A stretch of 44,742 nucleotides of DNA from positions 1 to 44,742 of the forward strand of contig JAAXXI010000013.1 in NCBI GenBank assembly GCA_013334565.1. Direction: 5' to 3'. A model generated the notes under the pieces. That model ran no database searches and was not told where the DNA came from. It saw only the letters and a program-made list of their open reading frames with translations. The position numbers and the translations under genes were made by a program. Numbering within the stretch: the stretch's first letter is position 1; each line of letters opens with the position of its first letter. The DNA is from Chlorobiaceae bacterium (GTDB lineage Bacteria; Bacteroidota; Chlorobiia; Chlorobiales; Chlorobiaceae). Of this stretch, positions 18,887 to 29,098 are shown one piece after another.

Positions 18887-19693
18887 TCATGTACGTTTCA
18901 GCCTGACGATATCCCCGGGTTGCAATCCGAGGGATTGTGCCGCATTTCCGTTCCTCAGCCCTATTTCAACCGTGCCGCTGCTGCCCCGGTAGGCAAGCGG
19001 TGCGCCTTCAGGAACGCTGCCATACGTAAGTGAAAGGGGCATCGGACTGATGTTTCCGCATTCCACTTCCCACCGCTTCGGCTCAAGGATTGTTCCTGTT
19101 TCAATCGATGTGACCAGGTTTCCGAAGTGATCGGCATAGATGATGATTCCTTCCAGGACCTTACCGTCCGCCGAGAGGCTGCAGGCCGGCTGGTCCCTTC
19201 TGACGCACTCTCCCGGGTCCAGGCTTTGGCCAAGTTCGGCAACAGGAAGTCCCGTCGAAAGATGGGCCGCAACCGGCGAAAAGAGGTCCCTGCCATGAAA
19301 CGTCGAGCTCGATACGGGAAGCATGAAGCGGGATTCCGATATCCGGACGCAGCGGACGACTTTTTCATGCTGCAGAACCGGGGAAAGGAGCCCGTTGTCG
19401 GGCGAGACGAAAATGTGCTTTGCCGTTTCTACCGCAATTGCCCTGCGTGAGGTCCCGACGCCGGGATCGACTACGGTGACGAAGATTGAGCCGGCAGGGA
19501 AGTACGGGAGCGATTTACCGAGCAGGAATGCTCCCTGGGCGATGTTCTGCGGCGAAACGGCATGGGTGAGATCGATGACCACAGCGGATGGGGCTATGGA
19601 GCGAATGACCCCCTTCATCTGACCGACAAAGGTGTCCCCGAGGCCAAAATCGGTCATGAGCACGATAGTGCGCTCCTCCTTCATCCCGCTCAT
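18887..19693 (-). CDS. SAM hydroxide adenosyltransferase / SAM-dependent chlorinase-fluorinase family protein (DUF62)
   Basis: This 268-residue protein belongs to the family that hydrolyses S-adenosylmethionine to adenosine and methionine, relatives of fluorinase. Signature stretches are VLMTDFGLGDTFVGQMKG, DLTHAV, VVDPGVGTSRRAIAVE, FVSPDNGLLSPV and FHGRDLFSPVAAH, followed by the C-terminal beta-barrel domain (about 170-268). The ordinary members act with water (hydroxide), not halide, so halogenation is unlikely. The physiological role is unclear. Its ATG overlaps the stop codon of the permease gene upstream by 4 bp (ATGA), so the two are translated together. Confidence 0.9.
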   Translation of the reverse strand: MSGMKEERTIVLMTDFGLGDTFVGQMKGVIRSIAPSAVVIDLTHAVSPQNIAQGAFLLGKSLPYFPAGSIFVTVVDPGVGTSRRAIAVETAKHIFVSPDNGLLSPVLQHEKVVRCVRISESRFMLPVSSSTFHGRDLFSPVAAHLSTGLPVAELGQSLDPGECVRRDQPACSLSADGKVLEGIIIYADHFGNLVTSIETGTILEPKRWEVECGNISPMPLSLTYGSVPEGAPLAYRGSSGTVEIGLRNGNAAQSLGLQPGDIVRLKRT

Positions 19694-20766
19694 TCTTTCG
19701 TCGCCCTGAAAATACCATAGCCACCGGCAAGAAAGATGATGTCAGGCAGCCATGCAGCCAGAACGGGATTCAACGCTCCCTGGGATCCAGCTACAGCGAC
19801 AACTTTCTGCAGGCCGAGGAAGAGGAAGCCGATAAAGAGGGTGATTCCGATTTCCGATGCGAGTCCACCCCGTTTTTTCTTCGATGAGATAGGTACGCCG
19901 ATGAATATGATGATGAAAGAGGCGAGAGGCATGGAAAATTTGGTGTGGAATTTCACGATCGAATATTCAAGGCCGGTAAAGCCGGCTTGCTGTTTTTCCC
20001 TCAGGTAGCGGGCATGTCTGAAAACATTCATCGTTTCTGGGTTAAGACCGAGTTCATCAAGGGAACGGGGAGAAAACGAGAGCTTCACCGGTACCGACGG
20101 TTCGCGCCTGAATATCTCGTCGCCGGTGCCGAATGTTCTCTTCGTGACGTTTTTCAGGACCCAGAGCCTTTTTTTTGCATCGTAATTCATGGAATCGGCA
20201 TCCATCCGGGATTGGAGGTACGAGTTGCTGAATTCTTCGATGGAAACCTGTTTCGGTACCGGATTGTCGGCATCGAAGCTGCCGATGGAGACGATACGAT
20301 TTCCCGGTTCGAGAATATGGATGTTGTGTTTCTCCGATGATAACCCTGATCGGGATGTGAAGCGTTGATCGAAACTGTTTTTCATACTGCAGGCGGCAGG
20401 TGAGATCAGGCAGGCATTGAGGAGATTGAAGGTGACAATCAATGCCCCACCGGCTGAGAAAGGTACGAGGAACTGTTTCATGCTGACACCTGCTGATCGG
20501 ATTGCCGGCAGTTCGCTCGAGAAGGACATTCTGCCCGCGACAAGGATCGATGAAAGCAGCGCACAGACCGGAGCGGTAACGATGAAGGTTGAAGGAACGG
20601 TGAAAACATAGTAGACGGCAATATCCTCAATGTTCATTTTTTTATCCATGAAATGGTCGAGCTTGTCCATCATGGACAGGAGGATAAAGAGGAAAACGAA
20701 TGCCACTGAGGTGAACAGGAATGTTCTGATGAACTGGCTGAAAATGTAACGGTCGAGAATTTTCAT
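19690..20766 (-). CDS. LptF/LptG-family permease (YjgP/YjgQ)
   Basis: This 358-residue inner-membrane protein matches the LptF/LptG family, which moves lipopolysaccharide from the inner membrane to the periplasmic bridge with LptB and LptC. The start is typical (MKILDRYIFSQFIRTFLFTS). Membrane helices are seen near 15-35, 50-75, 95-120, and three near 275-355, with a large periplasmic beta domain (about 125-260) between. I cannot say whether it is LptF or LptG. No second copy or lptB is in the window. A 12-bp stem-loop lies just upstream, after the M16 peptidase gene. Confidence 0.88.
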   Translation of the reverse strand: MKILDRYIFSQFIRTFLFTSVAFVFLFILLSMMDKLDHFMDKKMNIEDIAVYYVFTVPSTFIVTAPVCALLSSILVAGRMSFSSELPAIRSAGVSMKQFLVPFSAGGALIVTFNLLNACLISPAACSMKNSFDQRFTSRSGLSSEKHNIHILEPGNRIVSIGSFDADNPVPKQVSIEEFSNSYLQSRMDADSMNYDAKKRLWVLKNVTKRTFGTGDEIFRREPSVPVKLSFSPRSLDELGLNPETMNVFRHARYLREKQQAGFTGLEYSIVKFHTKFSMPLASFIIIFIGVPISSKKKRGGLASEIGITLFIGFLFLGLQKVVAVAGSQGALNPVLAAWLPDIIFLAGGYGIFRATKE

Positions 20767-20787
20767 CGCGTAAGCTCTCTGTCTTCC

Positions 20788-20820
20788 CCCGGCAGGGCAA
20801 AACCTTTCTGCCCTGCCGGG
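20788..20820 (-). other. perfect 12-bp stem-loop between M16 peptidase and permease genes
   Basis: CCCGGCAGGGCA (20788-20799) pairs with TGCCCTGCCGGG (20809-20820) around a 9-base loop. On the minus strand, where both flanking genes are read, no T run follows, so it is at best a weak terminator. It may act as an mRNA processing or stability element between the two genes. Confidence 0.6.
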
Positions 20821-20838
20821 ATTATTTTACCTGCTTTT

Positions 20839-23691
20839 TCAGTACCCGAAAATATCTTCGAGACCGAGTTCCTTCACCGTACCGTACCTGCCAAGTGTCA
20901 CCATATCGAGGTTTTCCAGCTTGCCGAGCACGAGCAGCACATGCCTGCGCCGTTTCAGGTGATTCCGGTGGAACTCCTCGATGTCGCTGAACTCAAGGAT
21001 TGCCGTATCCCTGTATATATCCTCCCGGTAGTCGTGGTCATGCCCGAGCCTCAGGGCCTCTTCATAGTTGAACAGCACCTCCGTTTTCGTCAGTCTTTCG
21101 GAGGAGATTTTCTGAAGGATGCCGTCCCGGGCCGAAGTGAAAAGTTCCGGTGATTCCGGCAGGTTGTCCAGAAGGCCGCTGATGCCTTCGAGCGCTTCGG
21201 GCAGCTTGTCGGCCTGTGTTCCGATATAACTGAAAATGAAGTTGCTGTCCTGTTTGCGTTTCGGGGTCCTGTATATGGAAAAGACCGAATAAGCGAGGGC
21301 TTTCGCTTCGCGGAGCTCCTGGAAGACGACAGAGGACATCCCTCCTCCGTAATACTCGTTGAAAAGCGTGATCACCGGCAGGTTGGACGGATCGTATGGT
21401 TCGTCCTTTGTCAGGAGGATCATTTCCGCCTGGGTCATATCGTAATCGGTGACGTATACGAGGTTTTCTTCCTGTTCGGCTTCCCTGAAAACCTCCAGTC
21501 CGGAAGGTGTCCTGAATGATTCCGGGTAATGGCGGATATCCCGGAGCATGCCGAGGAGTTCGTCCGACTGGCATGGACCGAAATAGAGCACCCGATGTCG
21601 GTATCTCAGCAGCTCAGCGATTTCATCGAGCAATTCCGCTGTCGTGAGTTTTTCGAGTTCGCTGCCGGATAACACGTTCGTAAACGGAGAAGACGGCCCG
21701 TATTTGCCGTAGCTTGCCATTGCCTCGAAGAGGATTTTCTTTTTGGCGAGCTTGGCGTCCGCCCTTTCCTTCATCAGGCCGGCCTTGAGCTTTTCAAGCG
21801 CCTCTTCATCGGGGCGCGGCGTGACGAGCAGCGATTCGAGCAGTTCCATCGCTTCCTTCGCATGTTTCTGCAGCCCCGAAAGTTTCAGGTATACGTAGGT
21901 GTCCGACGTGAATGCCGTGAAGCTTGCCCCGATCCGGTACATTGCCTGGCTGAATTCGGCCGCTCCATGCTGTTCCGTGCCGAGGTACGAGAGGTAGTCC
22001 AGCGCCGGATCGAGTTTTTTCGAATGGTTTTTCCCTATGTCGAAAACATAGTAGAGCGAGAAGAGCTCGTTTTCGGTGTTCTGCAGGTAGTGCAGCCTGA
22101 CCGAAGGGTTGATGTCGAAAAAGCCGATATCCCTTGTGTAATCGATGAAAGAGGGCTCTGTTGGCCTGGATTGCCGCGCAAGGATCTCTTCGGCGAATTT
22201 CGATGAGGTGTTCCTGTTCACCTTGAGGGGGGTGATCGGCGGTTTCTGGATTTTCATTTCGTTTTCGGCCGTGCCATGTTCCTTGAAGACGGCTACATAG
22301 TTGTTTGCATAATGCTTCCGGGCGAAAGCGACAAGGTCCTCCCTGGTCAGCCTGGCAAGCCGTTCCGTCTGTCCGGCATAACGGTCCCAGGGCATTCCCC
22401 AGATGAAGGAATCGACAAATGCCTCCACACGGCCTTTGTTGCTCTCGTAAAGTTTCAGCTGCTCTATTTTCAGGTCGTTGATGATCGCTTCGGGGAGCCA
22501 GTCGGGGAAATTGCCTTTTTTCAGTTCTTCGAGCTGTTCGAGCAGCAGTTCCTTTACCTCGTCGAGTGTCTGTCCATCCCTCGGTTTCGCGCTCAGCATA
22601 TGGGCCGAATAATCCTTCATCATGACGAGCATGGAGCCGGCATCGAGCACTTTCTGCTCCTGGTTGAGGTTGAGGTCGATCAGGCCGGCGGTCTGGTTGT
22701 AGAGCACCTTGTCGATCATGGCCAGGTAATCCGCCTCTTCGCTGTTGATGCCGCAGAACCTGAACCCGATCACCACTTCTTCGGCCTCCGGGCCGCTGAC
22801 CCGGATTTCCAGGGGTCCATCGATCGGGTCTTCGACGGCGGGAGTGAATGGCGGGACCTCTTTCGGCCCGAGGATCGAGAATTTTTCGTCGATGAGCCTG
22901 ATGGTTGCATCGGGATCGAAATCGCCAGCGATGCAGATCGCCATGTTGTTGGGGACGTAGTACTTCCGGTAGTAATCGATGACGTTCCTGATCGACGGGT
23001 TTTTCAGGTGTTCCGCCTTTCCTATGGTGCTCTGGGTGCCGTAGGTATGTTTCCTGAAAAGGCCGGTGAACATGTTTTCCCATATTTTCCGGCTGTCGCT
23101 GTCGATGGTCATGTTTTTTTCCTCGTAGACCGTTTCCAGCTCGGTATGAAACAGCCTCATGACGGGGTTGCGGAACCGTTCCGCCTCAATGGAGAGCCAA
23201 TGGTCCAGCTTGTTCGACGGAATGTCGTTGATATAGACGGTCTGTTCGACCCAGGTATAGGCATTCGTGCCCTGTGCCCCGATGGAGTTGAGGAGCTTGT
23301 CGTACTCGTTCGGTACCGTATAGCTTGCGGCGATGTTCGAGATATTGTCGATATCGCGGTAGATTGCCGCCCTTTTTTCCGTATCGGCGGTCGATCGGTA
23401 CTCTTCGTAAAGCTCGGCGATTTTTTCAAGGTCCTGGTGTTCCTTTTCATAGTTGAGCGAGCCTATCGCGTCTGTACCTTTGAAAAGCATGTGTTCGAGG
23501 TAGTGCGCGAGTCCGGTCGTTTCGGCAGGATCGTTCTTGCTTCCCGCCCGCACGGCGATCGAGGTGTAGATCCTCGGTTCGTCCCTGTAGGGGCTCATAT
23601 AGACGGTCAGCCCGTTGGCAAGGGTATAGATCCTTGTCTGGAGGGCATCTCCTTCAACAGACGTGTAGGTGTATGGTTTATTCTGGTTCAT
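20839..23691 (-). CDS. M16-family zinc metallopeptidase (insulinase/pitrilysin type)
   Basis: This is a large peptidase of about 950 residues. The inverted zinc motif is H-Y-L-E-H ([13 protein letters not shown], near residue 65), with the distal glutamate in the ETVYEEKN helix. Three further M16 domains follow, and the length matches the pitrilysin/insulysin class. It has no clear signal peptide, so it is probably cytoplasmic and degrades peptides. The start is uncertain: ATG 23691 (MNQNKPY) and ATG 23700 are both possible, and a TTG at 23715 lies within the T run of an upstream hairpin and is unlikely. The N-terminal half carries the active site and the C-terminal half (about 520-950) appears to be the inactive partner. 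Confidence 0.92.
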   Translation of the reverse strand: MNQNKPYTYTSVEGDALQTRIYTLANGLTVYMSPYRDEPRIYTSIAVRAGSKNDPAETTGLAHYLEHMLFKGTDAIGSLNYEKEHQDLEKIAELYEEYRSTADTEKRAAIYRDIDNISNIAASYTVPNEYDKLLNSIGAQGTNAYTWVEQTVYINDIPSNKLDHWLSIEAERFRNPVMRLFHTELETVYEEKNMTIDSDSRKIWENMFTGLFRKHTYGTQSTIGKAEHLKNPSIRNVIDYYRKYYVPNNMAICIAGDFDPDATIRLIDEKFSILGPKEVPPFTPAVEDPIDGPLEIRVSGPEAEEVVIGFRFCGINSEEADYLAMIDKVLYNQTAGLIDLNLNQEQKVLDAGSMLVMMKDYSAHMLSAKPRDGQTLDEVKELLLEQLEELKKGNFPDWLPEAIINDLKIEQLKLYESNKGRVEAFVDSFIWGMPWDRYAGQTERLARLTREDLVAFARKHYANNYVAVFKEHGTAENEMKIQKPPITPLKVNRNTSSKFAEEILARQSRPTEPSFIDYTRDIGFFDINPSVRLHYLQNTENELFSLYYVFDIGKNHSKKLDPALDYLSYLGTEQHGAAEFSQAMYRIGASFTAFTSDTYVYLKLSGLQKHAKEAMELLESLLVTPRPDEEALEKLKAGLMKERADAKLAKKKILFEAMASYGKYGPSSPFTNVLSGSELEKLTTAELLDEIAELLRYRHRVLYFGPCQSDELLGMLRDIRHYPESFRTPSGLEVFREAEQEENLVYVTDYDMTQAEMILLTKDEPYDPSNLPVITLFNEYYGGGMSSVVFQELREAKALAYSVFSIYRTPKRKQDSNFIFSYIGTQADKLPEALEGISGLLDNLPESPELFTSARDGILQKISSERLTKTEVLFNYEEALRLGHDHDYREDIYRDTAILEFSDIEEFHRNHLKRRRHVLLVLGKLENLDMVTLGRYGTVKELGLEDIFGY

Positions 23692-23713
23692 CTCGTGCAT
23701 GAAGACGTTTTGC

Positions 23714-23741
23714 AAAAAACAACCCGATGTTGTGCATCGGG
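23714..23741 (-). terminator. terminator-like hairpin in the M16 peptidase leader
   Basis: On the minus strand CCCGATG-CACAA-CATCGGG is followed by TTGTTTTTT, the form of a rho-independent terminator. It sits only about 15-25 bases before the M16 start codon. It could attenuate the peptidase gene or stop stray antisense transcription from the uvrB side. Confidence 0.5.
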
Positions 23742-23792
23742 ATTGTGTCTTTTCGGGAAAAACCCGATTGGTCGAATTCCGGAAAAAGTATA

Positions 23793-23963
23793 ATGGAATA
23801 TAAACACCATAATTGCAATCGGTATTATCCGAAAGTGCCGGAGGAAAAATTCCGTCTGTTCCAGAAAGAACTAACAGCAGGCATTGACCGTTTTTTTTCC
23901 TGGAACCCGCCCGGCGCGTCCGGCGCGTTTCTACTTGTAAATGATCAACAGAAAGGAGAGTGA
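23793..23963 (+). CDS. possible small protein upstream of uvrB
   Basis: This is a 56-residue open frame, rich in aromatic and charged residues ([20 protein letters not shown]...). A weak GGAAAAA precedes the ATG. Its TGA stop ends one base before the TTG at 23965 that I take as the uvrB start, and the AAAGGAG site for that TTG lies inside the small frame, the usual layout of translational coupling. I recognise no family. It may be only a leader frame or chance. Confidence 0.35.
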   Translation: MEYKHHNCNRYYPKVPEEKFRLFQKELTAGIDRFFSWNPPGASGAFLLVNDQQKGE

Positions 23964-23964
23964 T

Positions 23965-26031
23965 TTGTCAGTTCGTTCAGGCGGCGGAGGCGGAACCTTC
24001 AGGCTCGTCAGCCCTTACAGTCCAACCGGCGACCAGCCGAAAGCTATCCGTGCGCTCACCGAAGGGGTGCTGGCTGGGAACCCCTACCAGACCCTGCTTG
24101 GCGTGACCGGTTCGGGCAAGACCTTTACCATTTCGAACGTCATTGCCCAGGCGAACAGGCCGGTGCTCGTGATGAGCCACAACAAGACCCTCGCGGCCCA
24201 GCTCTACGGCGAGTTCAAACAGTTTTTCCCGGACAACGCCGTGGAATATTTCATCAGCTACTACGACTTCTACCAGCCGGAAGCATACCTGCCGACACTC
24301 GACAAATATATCGCCAAGGACATGCGCATCAACAGCGAGATCGAGCGCTTGAGGCTCAGGGCGACCAGCTCGCTCCTGAGCGGAAGGAGGGATGTCATCG
24401 TGGTCAGCTCGGTCAGCAGCATATACGGCCTCGGGTCGCCCGAAGACTGGAAGGCGCAGATCCTCGAGCTCCGGCCGGGCATGGAAAAGGACCGCGACCT
24501 TTTTCTCAGGGAACTGGTCGCGCTGCATTACCTCAGGGACGATGTCCAGCCGGGGCCGGGCAGGTTCAGGGTACGGGGCGACATCATCGATCTTGTCCCT
24601 GCGCATGAAGAGCTTGCCATCAGGATCGAGTTTTTCGGCAATGAAATCGAGAGCCTGCAGGTTTTCGACATCAGCACGGGAGAAATCCTGAGCGTGGAGG
24701 ATTATGCATTCATCTATCCCGCAAGGCAGTTTGTCGCCGAGGAAGCAAAGCTGAAGCAGGCAATGCTGGCGATCGAGAACGAGCTTGCCGCAAGGCTGAA
24801 CGTGCTCAGGGCGGACAACCGGATGCTCGAGGCGCGCAGGCTCGAGGAACGCACCCGTTACGATCTCGAGATGATGAAGGAGCTCGGTTACTGCTCCGGC
24901 ATCGAGAACTATTCGCGCTACCTTTCCGGGCGCAGGGAGGGCGAACGCCCCTACTGCCTGCTCGATTATTTCCCGGAAGACTACCTCGTGGTCATTGACG
25001 AGTCTCATGTAACCCTTCCTCAGATACGGGGAATGTACGGCGGGGACCGTTCCCGCAAAACCATCCTGGTCGAGTACGGGTTCAGGCTTCCTTCGGCGCT
25101 TGACAACCGGCCTCTGCGTTTCGACGAGTTCGAGGAGATCGTGCCGCAGACCATCTGCATCAGCGCGACGCCCGGCGACCACGAACTTTACCGTTCGGGC
25201 GGCGTCGTGGTCGAACAGGTCGTACGGCCCACGGGCCTGCTTGATCCTGTCGTCGAGGTACGGCCGGTCAGGGGGCAGATCGACAACCTGCTTGCAGAGA
25301 TACGCAAGCACTGTTCGAATGGGCACAAGGTGCTCGTCATGACCCTGACCAAACGGATGGCCGAAGACCTGCACGATTTTCTCCGCAAGGCGGGCATCCG
25401 GTCCCGATACCTGCACTCCGAAATCAAGAGCCTCGAGCGGATGCAGATCCTCAGGGAGCTGAGGGTTGGGGAAATCGATGTCCTTGTGGGGGTCAACCTC
25501 CTGCGCGAAGGACTCGATCTGCCGGAAGTTTCGCTGGTGGCCATCCTCGATGCCGACAAGGAGGGCTTCCTGCGCAACACCCGTTCGCTCATGCAGATTG
25601 CAGGCCGCGCCGCCCGCAATGTCGAAGGGTTCGTCCTGCTCTATGCCGATACGGTCACCCGTTCGATCAGGGAGGTGCTCGACGAAACCGACAGGCGCCG
25701 GAAGATACAGCAGCAGTATAATGAAGAGCACGGCATCGTTCCCCGTTCCATCAGGAAATCGGTCGACCAGGTGCTCGATACCACCAGCGTGGCAGATGCG
25801 GAAGAGCGGTTCCGCAGGAAGCGTTTCGGGCTTGAACCGAAACCGGACCGTCTCCTTGCCGGCGTTCTCGATTCGATCACTGCCGAAGAAGGCCATGCCA
25901 TGGCCGAAGAGATGCGGGTGGAAATGTACGAAGCGGCGATCCAGATGGATTATGAAAAGGCGGCGTACCTGCGGGACGAAATCGCGAGGCTGGAGCAGGT
26001 CCTGCAGAAATTGCCTTCGGGCGGGCAGTGA
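23965..26031 (+). CDS. uvrB: excinuclease ABC subunit B
   Basis: UvrB is the damage-verifying helicase-like subunit of nucleotide excision repair. The protein has Walker [11 protein letters not shown], the beta-hairpin motif [12 protein letters not shown], the DESHVTLPQ Walker B region, helicase motifs V-VI ([24 protein letters not shown]), and the C-terminal UVR domain that binds UvrC (about the last 40 residues, [18 protein letters not shown]). I prefer TTG 23965 as the start because AAAGGAG lies 6-7 bases before it. The ATG at 23941 in the same frame lacks such a site and would add eight residues. Translation may be coupled to the small frame upstream. Confidence 0.95.
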   Translation: MSVRSGGGGGTFRLVSPYSPTGDQPKAIRALTEGVLAGNPYQTLLGVTGSGKTFTISNVIAQANRPVLVMSHNKTLAAQLYGEFKQFFPDNAVEYFISYYDFYQPEAYLPTLDKYIAKDMRINSEIERLRLRATSSLLSGRRDVIVVSSVSSIYGLGSPEDWKAQILELRPGMEKDRDLFLRELVALHYLRDDVQPGPGRFRVRGDIIDLVPAHEELAIRIEFFGNEIESLQVFDISTGEILSVEDYAFIYPARQFVAEEAKLKQAMLAIENELAARLNVLRADNRMLEARRLEERTRYDLEMMKELGYCSGIENYSRYLSGRREGERPYCLLDYFPEDYLVVIDESHVTLPQIRGMYGGDRSRKTILVEYGFRLPSALDNRPLRFDEFEEIVPQTICISATPGDHELYRSGGVVVEQVVRPTGLLDPVVEVRPVRGQIDNLLAEIRKHCSNGHKVLVMTLTKRMAEDLHDFLRKAGIRSRYLHSEIKSLERMQILRELRVGEIDVLVGVNLLREGLDLPEVSLVAILDADKEGFLRNTRSLMQIAGRAARNVEGFVLLYADTVTRSIREVLDETDRRRKIQQQYNEEHGIVPRSIRKSVDQVLDTTSVADAEERFRRKRFGLEPKPDRLLAGVLDSITAEEGHAMAEEMRVEMYEAAIQMDYEKAAYLRDEIARLEQVLQKLPSGGQ

Positions 26032-26048
26032 CGATTTTGCCCGGCGAA

Positions 26049-26080
26049 TTGTTTTTTTGAGGGGAAATAACCCTTATAAT
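26049..26080 (+). promoter_or_regulatory. candidate promoter of the rel gene
   Basis: A perfect TATAAT lies at 26075-26080. Upstream, TTGTTT (26049-26054) is 20 bp away and TTTTTT (26052-26057) is 17 bp away; neither is a good -35. Position between uvrB and rel makes it plausible. Confidence 0.4.
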
Positions 26081-26136
26081 CCAAAGAGGAGCATCCGTTC
26101 CGGCCAAAGAACCTTTTCAGTATTTATTTTTATGCA

Positions 26137-28344
26137 ATGTTAGCCCAGATAGACAAAGAGCATTACGGCAAACTTCATGAGATTCTCCAGCTTTCCCGGC
26201 GTAACCTGAAGAACTATGACGAATCGCTGATCCAGCGTGCGTTCTTCCTGTGCTATCGGGCGCACGAAGGGGAAAAGAGGGCGTCGGGCGAACCGTTTTT
26301 TTTCCATCCGGTCGCAGTGGCGACCATCCTCCTCAAGGAGCTTCCACTCGACGGCGTATCGGTGGCGGCAGCGCTGCTGCATGACGTCATCGAGGACAGC
26401 GGTTATACCTACGAAGATCTCGCCGCCGAGCTCGGCACGGAAGTCGCCGATATCGTCGAGGGCCTGACAAAACTCTCCGGCATCACGATCAACCGTGAAA
26501 CGACCCAGGCCGAAGGGTTTCGCAAAATGCTGCTTTCCATGGTGAAGGATATCAGGGTCATCCTCATCAAGTTCTGCGACCGCCTCCACAACATGCGGAC
26601 GCTGGAATCGCTCCCGGAGCATCGCCGCATGAGGATCGCCCTCGAGACGAGGGATATCTACGCCCCGCTTGCGCACCGGTTCGGTCTTGGAAAGATGAAG
26701 GTCGAGTTCGAAAACCTCGCGCTCAGGTATATCGACCCTGAAATGTTCGAGTTCCTTTCGCAGAAGGTGCGCATGAGCAAGGGCGAGCGGGTGAGCTACC
26801 TGAACAAGATGATCGTGCCGATCCGGACGGACCTCGAGAAACAGGGGTTCAATGTCGAAGTTCAGGGGAGGGTCAAGCACCTGTTCTCCATCTACAACAA
26901 GATGCGCAACAAGAACAAGACGTTCGAGGATATCCATGACCTTTACGGCATCAGGGTTATCGTCGATACGGAGCGCATTGCCGACTGTTTCGCGGTCTAC
27001 GGGTTCATCACGCAGAAATATCCGCCCGTGCCCCAGCATTTCAAGGATTACATCTCCATACCCAAGCACAACGGCTACCAGTCCCTCCATTCGGCCATCA
27101 TCGGCCCGAAAGGCCACATGGTCGAACTGCAGATCCGCACGAAGCGCATGCACGAGTTCGCGGAGCTCGGTGTCGCCGCGCACTGGCGCTACAAGGAGAA
27201 AATCTCGAAGGACGACGCCAGCATCGATTCTTTCCTCAAGTGGGCCAGGGAGCTCATCAAGGACGCCGATACCGCGGCCGCCTTCATGGAGGGGTTCAAG
27301 CTCAACCTCTACCACGACGAGATATACGTATTCACGCCGAAGGGCGATATGAAGACCCTGCCTGCCGGTGCGACTCCTATCGATTTCGCCTATGCCATCC
27401 ATACGGAAATCGGCCACGGCTGCATCGGGGCGAAGGTCAACGGAAAGATCGTCCGGCTCAACGCGCAGCTCAAATCCGGTGACCGTGTTGAAATCATCAC
27501 CTCGAAAAACCAGAAACCGAAACCCGACTGGCTGAAGATCGTGGTGACCCAGCGTGCGAAGCTGAAAATACGTTCGGCCATCAACGAGGAACGCCGCATC
27601 CAGATCGAAAAAGGCCGGAGCATGTGGGAAAAGATGCTTTCGGGCACGAAGCGCCTCTTTTCTGACAACGACATCATCCGGCAGGTCAAGCGCTACGGGA
27701 TCAGGACCCCCGCGGATTTCTTCAGCGCCCTCGCCAGCGAGCAGATCAATGGCGAAGAGGTCATCGAACGGGTCACCAATTCCCGCAAGGAAGGCGAACC
27801 GGCCCCGAAGTCCGTTTCCGAAGAGGCACGGCATGTCGAGGATTTCCTGCATGCGGCGCGCCATGACCACGAAGATGAAGGGGCCCCGTCCAGGAAAAGG
27901 GAGGATGTCGTCATCGCCGGCATGAGCAATATCGCCTATTCCTACGCGAAGTGTTGCCAGCCGGTGCCGGGCGACGACGTTATCGGCTTCGTCACGGCGG
28001 ACGGCGTCGTGAAGATCCACCGGAAAAACTGCGCGAACGTCAGCAACGAAAATTTGCTGAAAAGCGAGCGGATCGTATCGGTATCCTGGAACCGCAAGGT
28101 GGAAACCGATTTCCTCGCGGGGATCAGGATCGTCGGCGAGGACAGGCTGGGCATCACCAACCAGCTCACCACGGTCATTTCCAAATTCGACACCAACATC
28201 CGGAGCATGTCGCTCCATGCCAGGGACGGCATGTTTGTCGGTACCCTGATGATCTATGTGAGGAACGCCGAAAAACTCGGCACCCTGATGGACAAGCTGA
28301 AAAAGGTCTCGGGTGTATTTACCGTCGAACGTCTGATAAGCTGA
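26137..28344 (+). CDS. relA: bifunctional (p)ppGpp synthetase/hydrolase (RelA/SpoT homologue)
   Basis: This 735-residue Rel protein sets the alarmone level in the stringent response. The N-terminal HD hydrolase domain is intact: H57, H82-D83 and D148 ([32 protein letters not shown]). The synthetase domain follows (about 230-350, with [33 protein letters not shown] and AAHWRYKE). Next come a TGS domain (about 393-455), a zinc-finger-like segment with CCQPVPGDD...HRKNC, and a C-terminal ACT domain (about 660-735). Both activities are expected since both sets of residues are present. It has no good ribosome site before ATG 26137. A repeat element begins one base after its stop. Confidence 0.95.
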   Translation: MLAQIDKEHYGKLHEILQLSRRNLKNYDESLIQRAFFLCYRAHEGEKRASGEPFFFHPVAVATILLKELPLDGVSVAAALLHDVIEDSGYTYEDLAAELGTEVADIVEGLTKLSGITINRETTQAEGFRKMLLSMVKDIRVILIKFCDRLHNMRTLESLPEHRRMRIALETRDIYAPLAHRFGLGKMKVEFENLALRYIDPEMFEFLSQKVRMSKGERVSYLNKMIVPIRTDLEKQGFNVEVQGRVKHLFSIYNKMRNKNKTFEDIHDLYGIRVIVDTERIADCFAVYGFITQKYPPVPQHFKDYISIPKHNGYQSLHSAIIGPKGHMVELQIRTKRMHEFAELGVAAHWRYKEKISKDDASIDSFLKWARELIKDADTAAAFMEGFKLNLYHDEIYVFTPKGDMKTLPAGATPIDFAYAIHTEIGHGCIGAKVNGKIVRLNAQLKSGDRVEIITSKNQKPKPDWLKIVVTQRAKLKIRSAINEERRIQIEKGRSMWEKMLSGTKRLFSDNDIIRQVKRYGIRTPADFFSALASEQINGEEVIERVTNSRKEGEPAPKSVSEEARHVEDFLHAARHDHEDEGAPSRKREDVVIAGMSNIAYSYAKCCQPVPGDDVIGFVTADGVVKIHRKNCANVSNENLLKSERIVSVSWNRKVETDFLAGIRIVGEDRLGITNQLTTVISKFDTNIRSMSLHARDGMFVGTLMIYVRNAEKLGTLMDKLKKVSGVFTVERLIS

Positions 28345-28345
28345 T

Positions 28346-28457
28346 GGGCACCACTATGCATTGTCGTGTGAAGCAAGAGCGCAAGGCGGACAGAGTCCCG
28401 GACCCTCAGGACCAAACCCTGGCAATCAGGCTTTGGAACAAATACAGAGAGGTGCCC
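28346..28457 (-). mobile_element. MITE-like element, copy 3 (short, inverted)
   Basis: This is a 112-bp element in the opposite orientation to copies 1 and 2. Its left end GGGCACCACTATGCATTGTCG pairs with the right-end type of copy 1, and its right end, read inward, is GGGCACCTCTCTGTATTTG. Inside, GAAGCAAGAGCGCAAGGCGG and CAATCAGGCTTTGGAACAAA match the complement of the other copies, but about 60 bp of the centre (the AAATCCTCATG to TCCCGATA segment) is missing. It starts one base after the rel stop codon. TGA lies next to both ends, a possible target duplication. Confidence 0.65.
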
Positions 28458-28510
28458 TGAGACAAGGAACCATGATTAACAACTGCAACAAAAAAAGAGA
28501 GGAGCGATCC

Positions 28511-29098
28511 ATGAAGACGTCACTTGTAAGGGTGCTTGCATTTTTCTTTCTGTTCACGTCACTCTACGGCTGCGGATACAATACCATGCAGCAGAACGAA
28601 GAGGCTGTCAACCGCGCCTGGGGGGACCTCGAATCCCAGCTCCAGCGCCGGGCTGATCTCGTGCCGAACCTTGTCGCGACAGTGAAAGGCGCGGCGAATT
28701 TTGAAAAGGAGACCCTGACGGCCGTCATCGAAGCGAGGGCCAAAGCCACATCCGTACAGCTCACTCCCGAAATGCTCAGCGATCCCGAGGCAATGAACAA
28801 ATTCCGAAGTGCCCAGGGCGAACTTTCATCGAGCCTTTCCCGCCTGCTCATTGCGGTAGAGCGTTATCCCGAGCTGAAGGCCAACCAGAATTTCAGGGAC
28901 CTGCAAAACCAGCTCGAGGGCACCGAAAACCGCATCAGTGTTGCGCGCCAACGCTACAACTCGGCTGTAGAGACATTTAACTACTCACTGAGGATGTTCC
29001 CGAACTCCGTTACCAACAGTGTGATGCTGAAGCTGAAACCGAAGGCTTATTTCAAGGCCGATGAAGCGGCCAAAGCCGTCCCGCAGGTTAAGTTCTGA
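28511..29098 (+). CDS. lemA: LemA-family lipoprotein
   Basis: This 195-residue protein is of the LemA family. ATG 28511 follows GAGAGGAG at good spacing. The N-terminus is a lipoprotein signal with lipobox L-Y-G-C21, so it is probably membrane-anchored by lipid. The mature part is a helical bundle with the family motifs [36 protein letters not shown] and [15 protein letters not shown]. Function is not known biochemically. LemA genes very often precede TPM-domain genes, as here, and its stop overlaps the next start (TGATG). Confidence 0.92.
   Translation: MKTSLVRVLAFFFLFTSLYGCGYNTMQQNEEAVNRAWGDLESQLQRRADLVPNLVATVKGAANFEKETLTAVIEARAKATSVQLTPEMLSDPEAMNKFRSAQGELSSSLSRLLIAVERYPELKANQNFRDLQNQLEGTENRISVARQRYNSAVETFNYSLRMFPNSVTNSVMLKLKPKAYFKADEAAKAVPQVKF

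Noticed and set aside
18887..19693. Possible fluorinase or chlorinase
   Set aside because: The protein belongs to the same superfamily, but the sequence fits the common SAM-hydrolysing DUF62 group and nothing nearby suggests halogen metabolism.
23977..23990. Glycine run near the UvrB N-terminus as a sign of frameshift
   Set aside because: The frame continues without break into conserved UvrB sequence, so it is only a variable N-terminus.
26140..28218. 692-codon frame antisense to rel
   Set aside because: It mirrors the strong codon bias of the rel gene; it resembles no family and rel motifs are intact. The same reasoning excludes long antisense frames over uvrB (23977-25896), the M16 gene (22276-23793), valS (15069-16439), accD (12610-13389), ftsK (32929-33960) and der (36468-37613).
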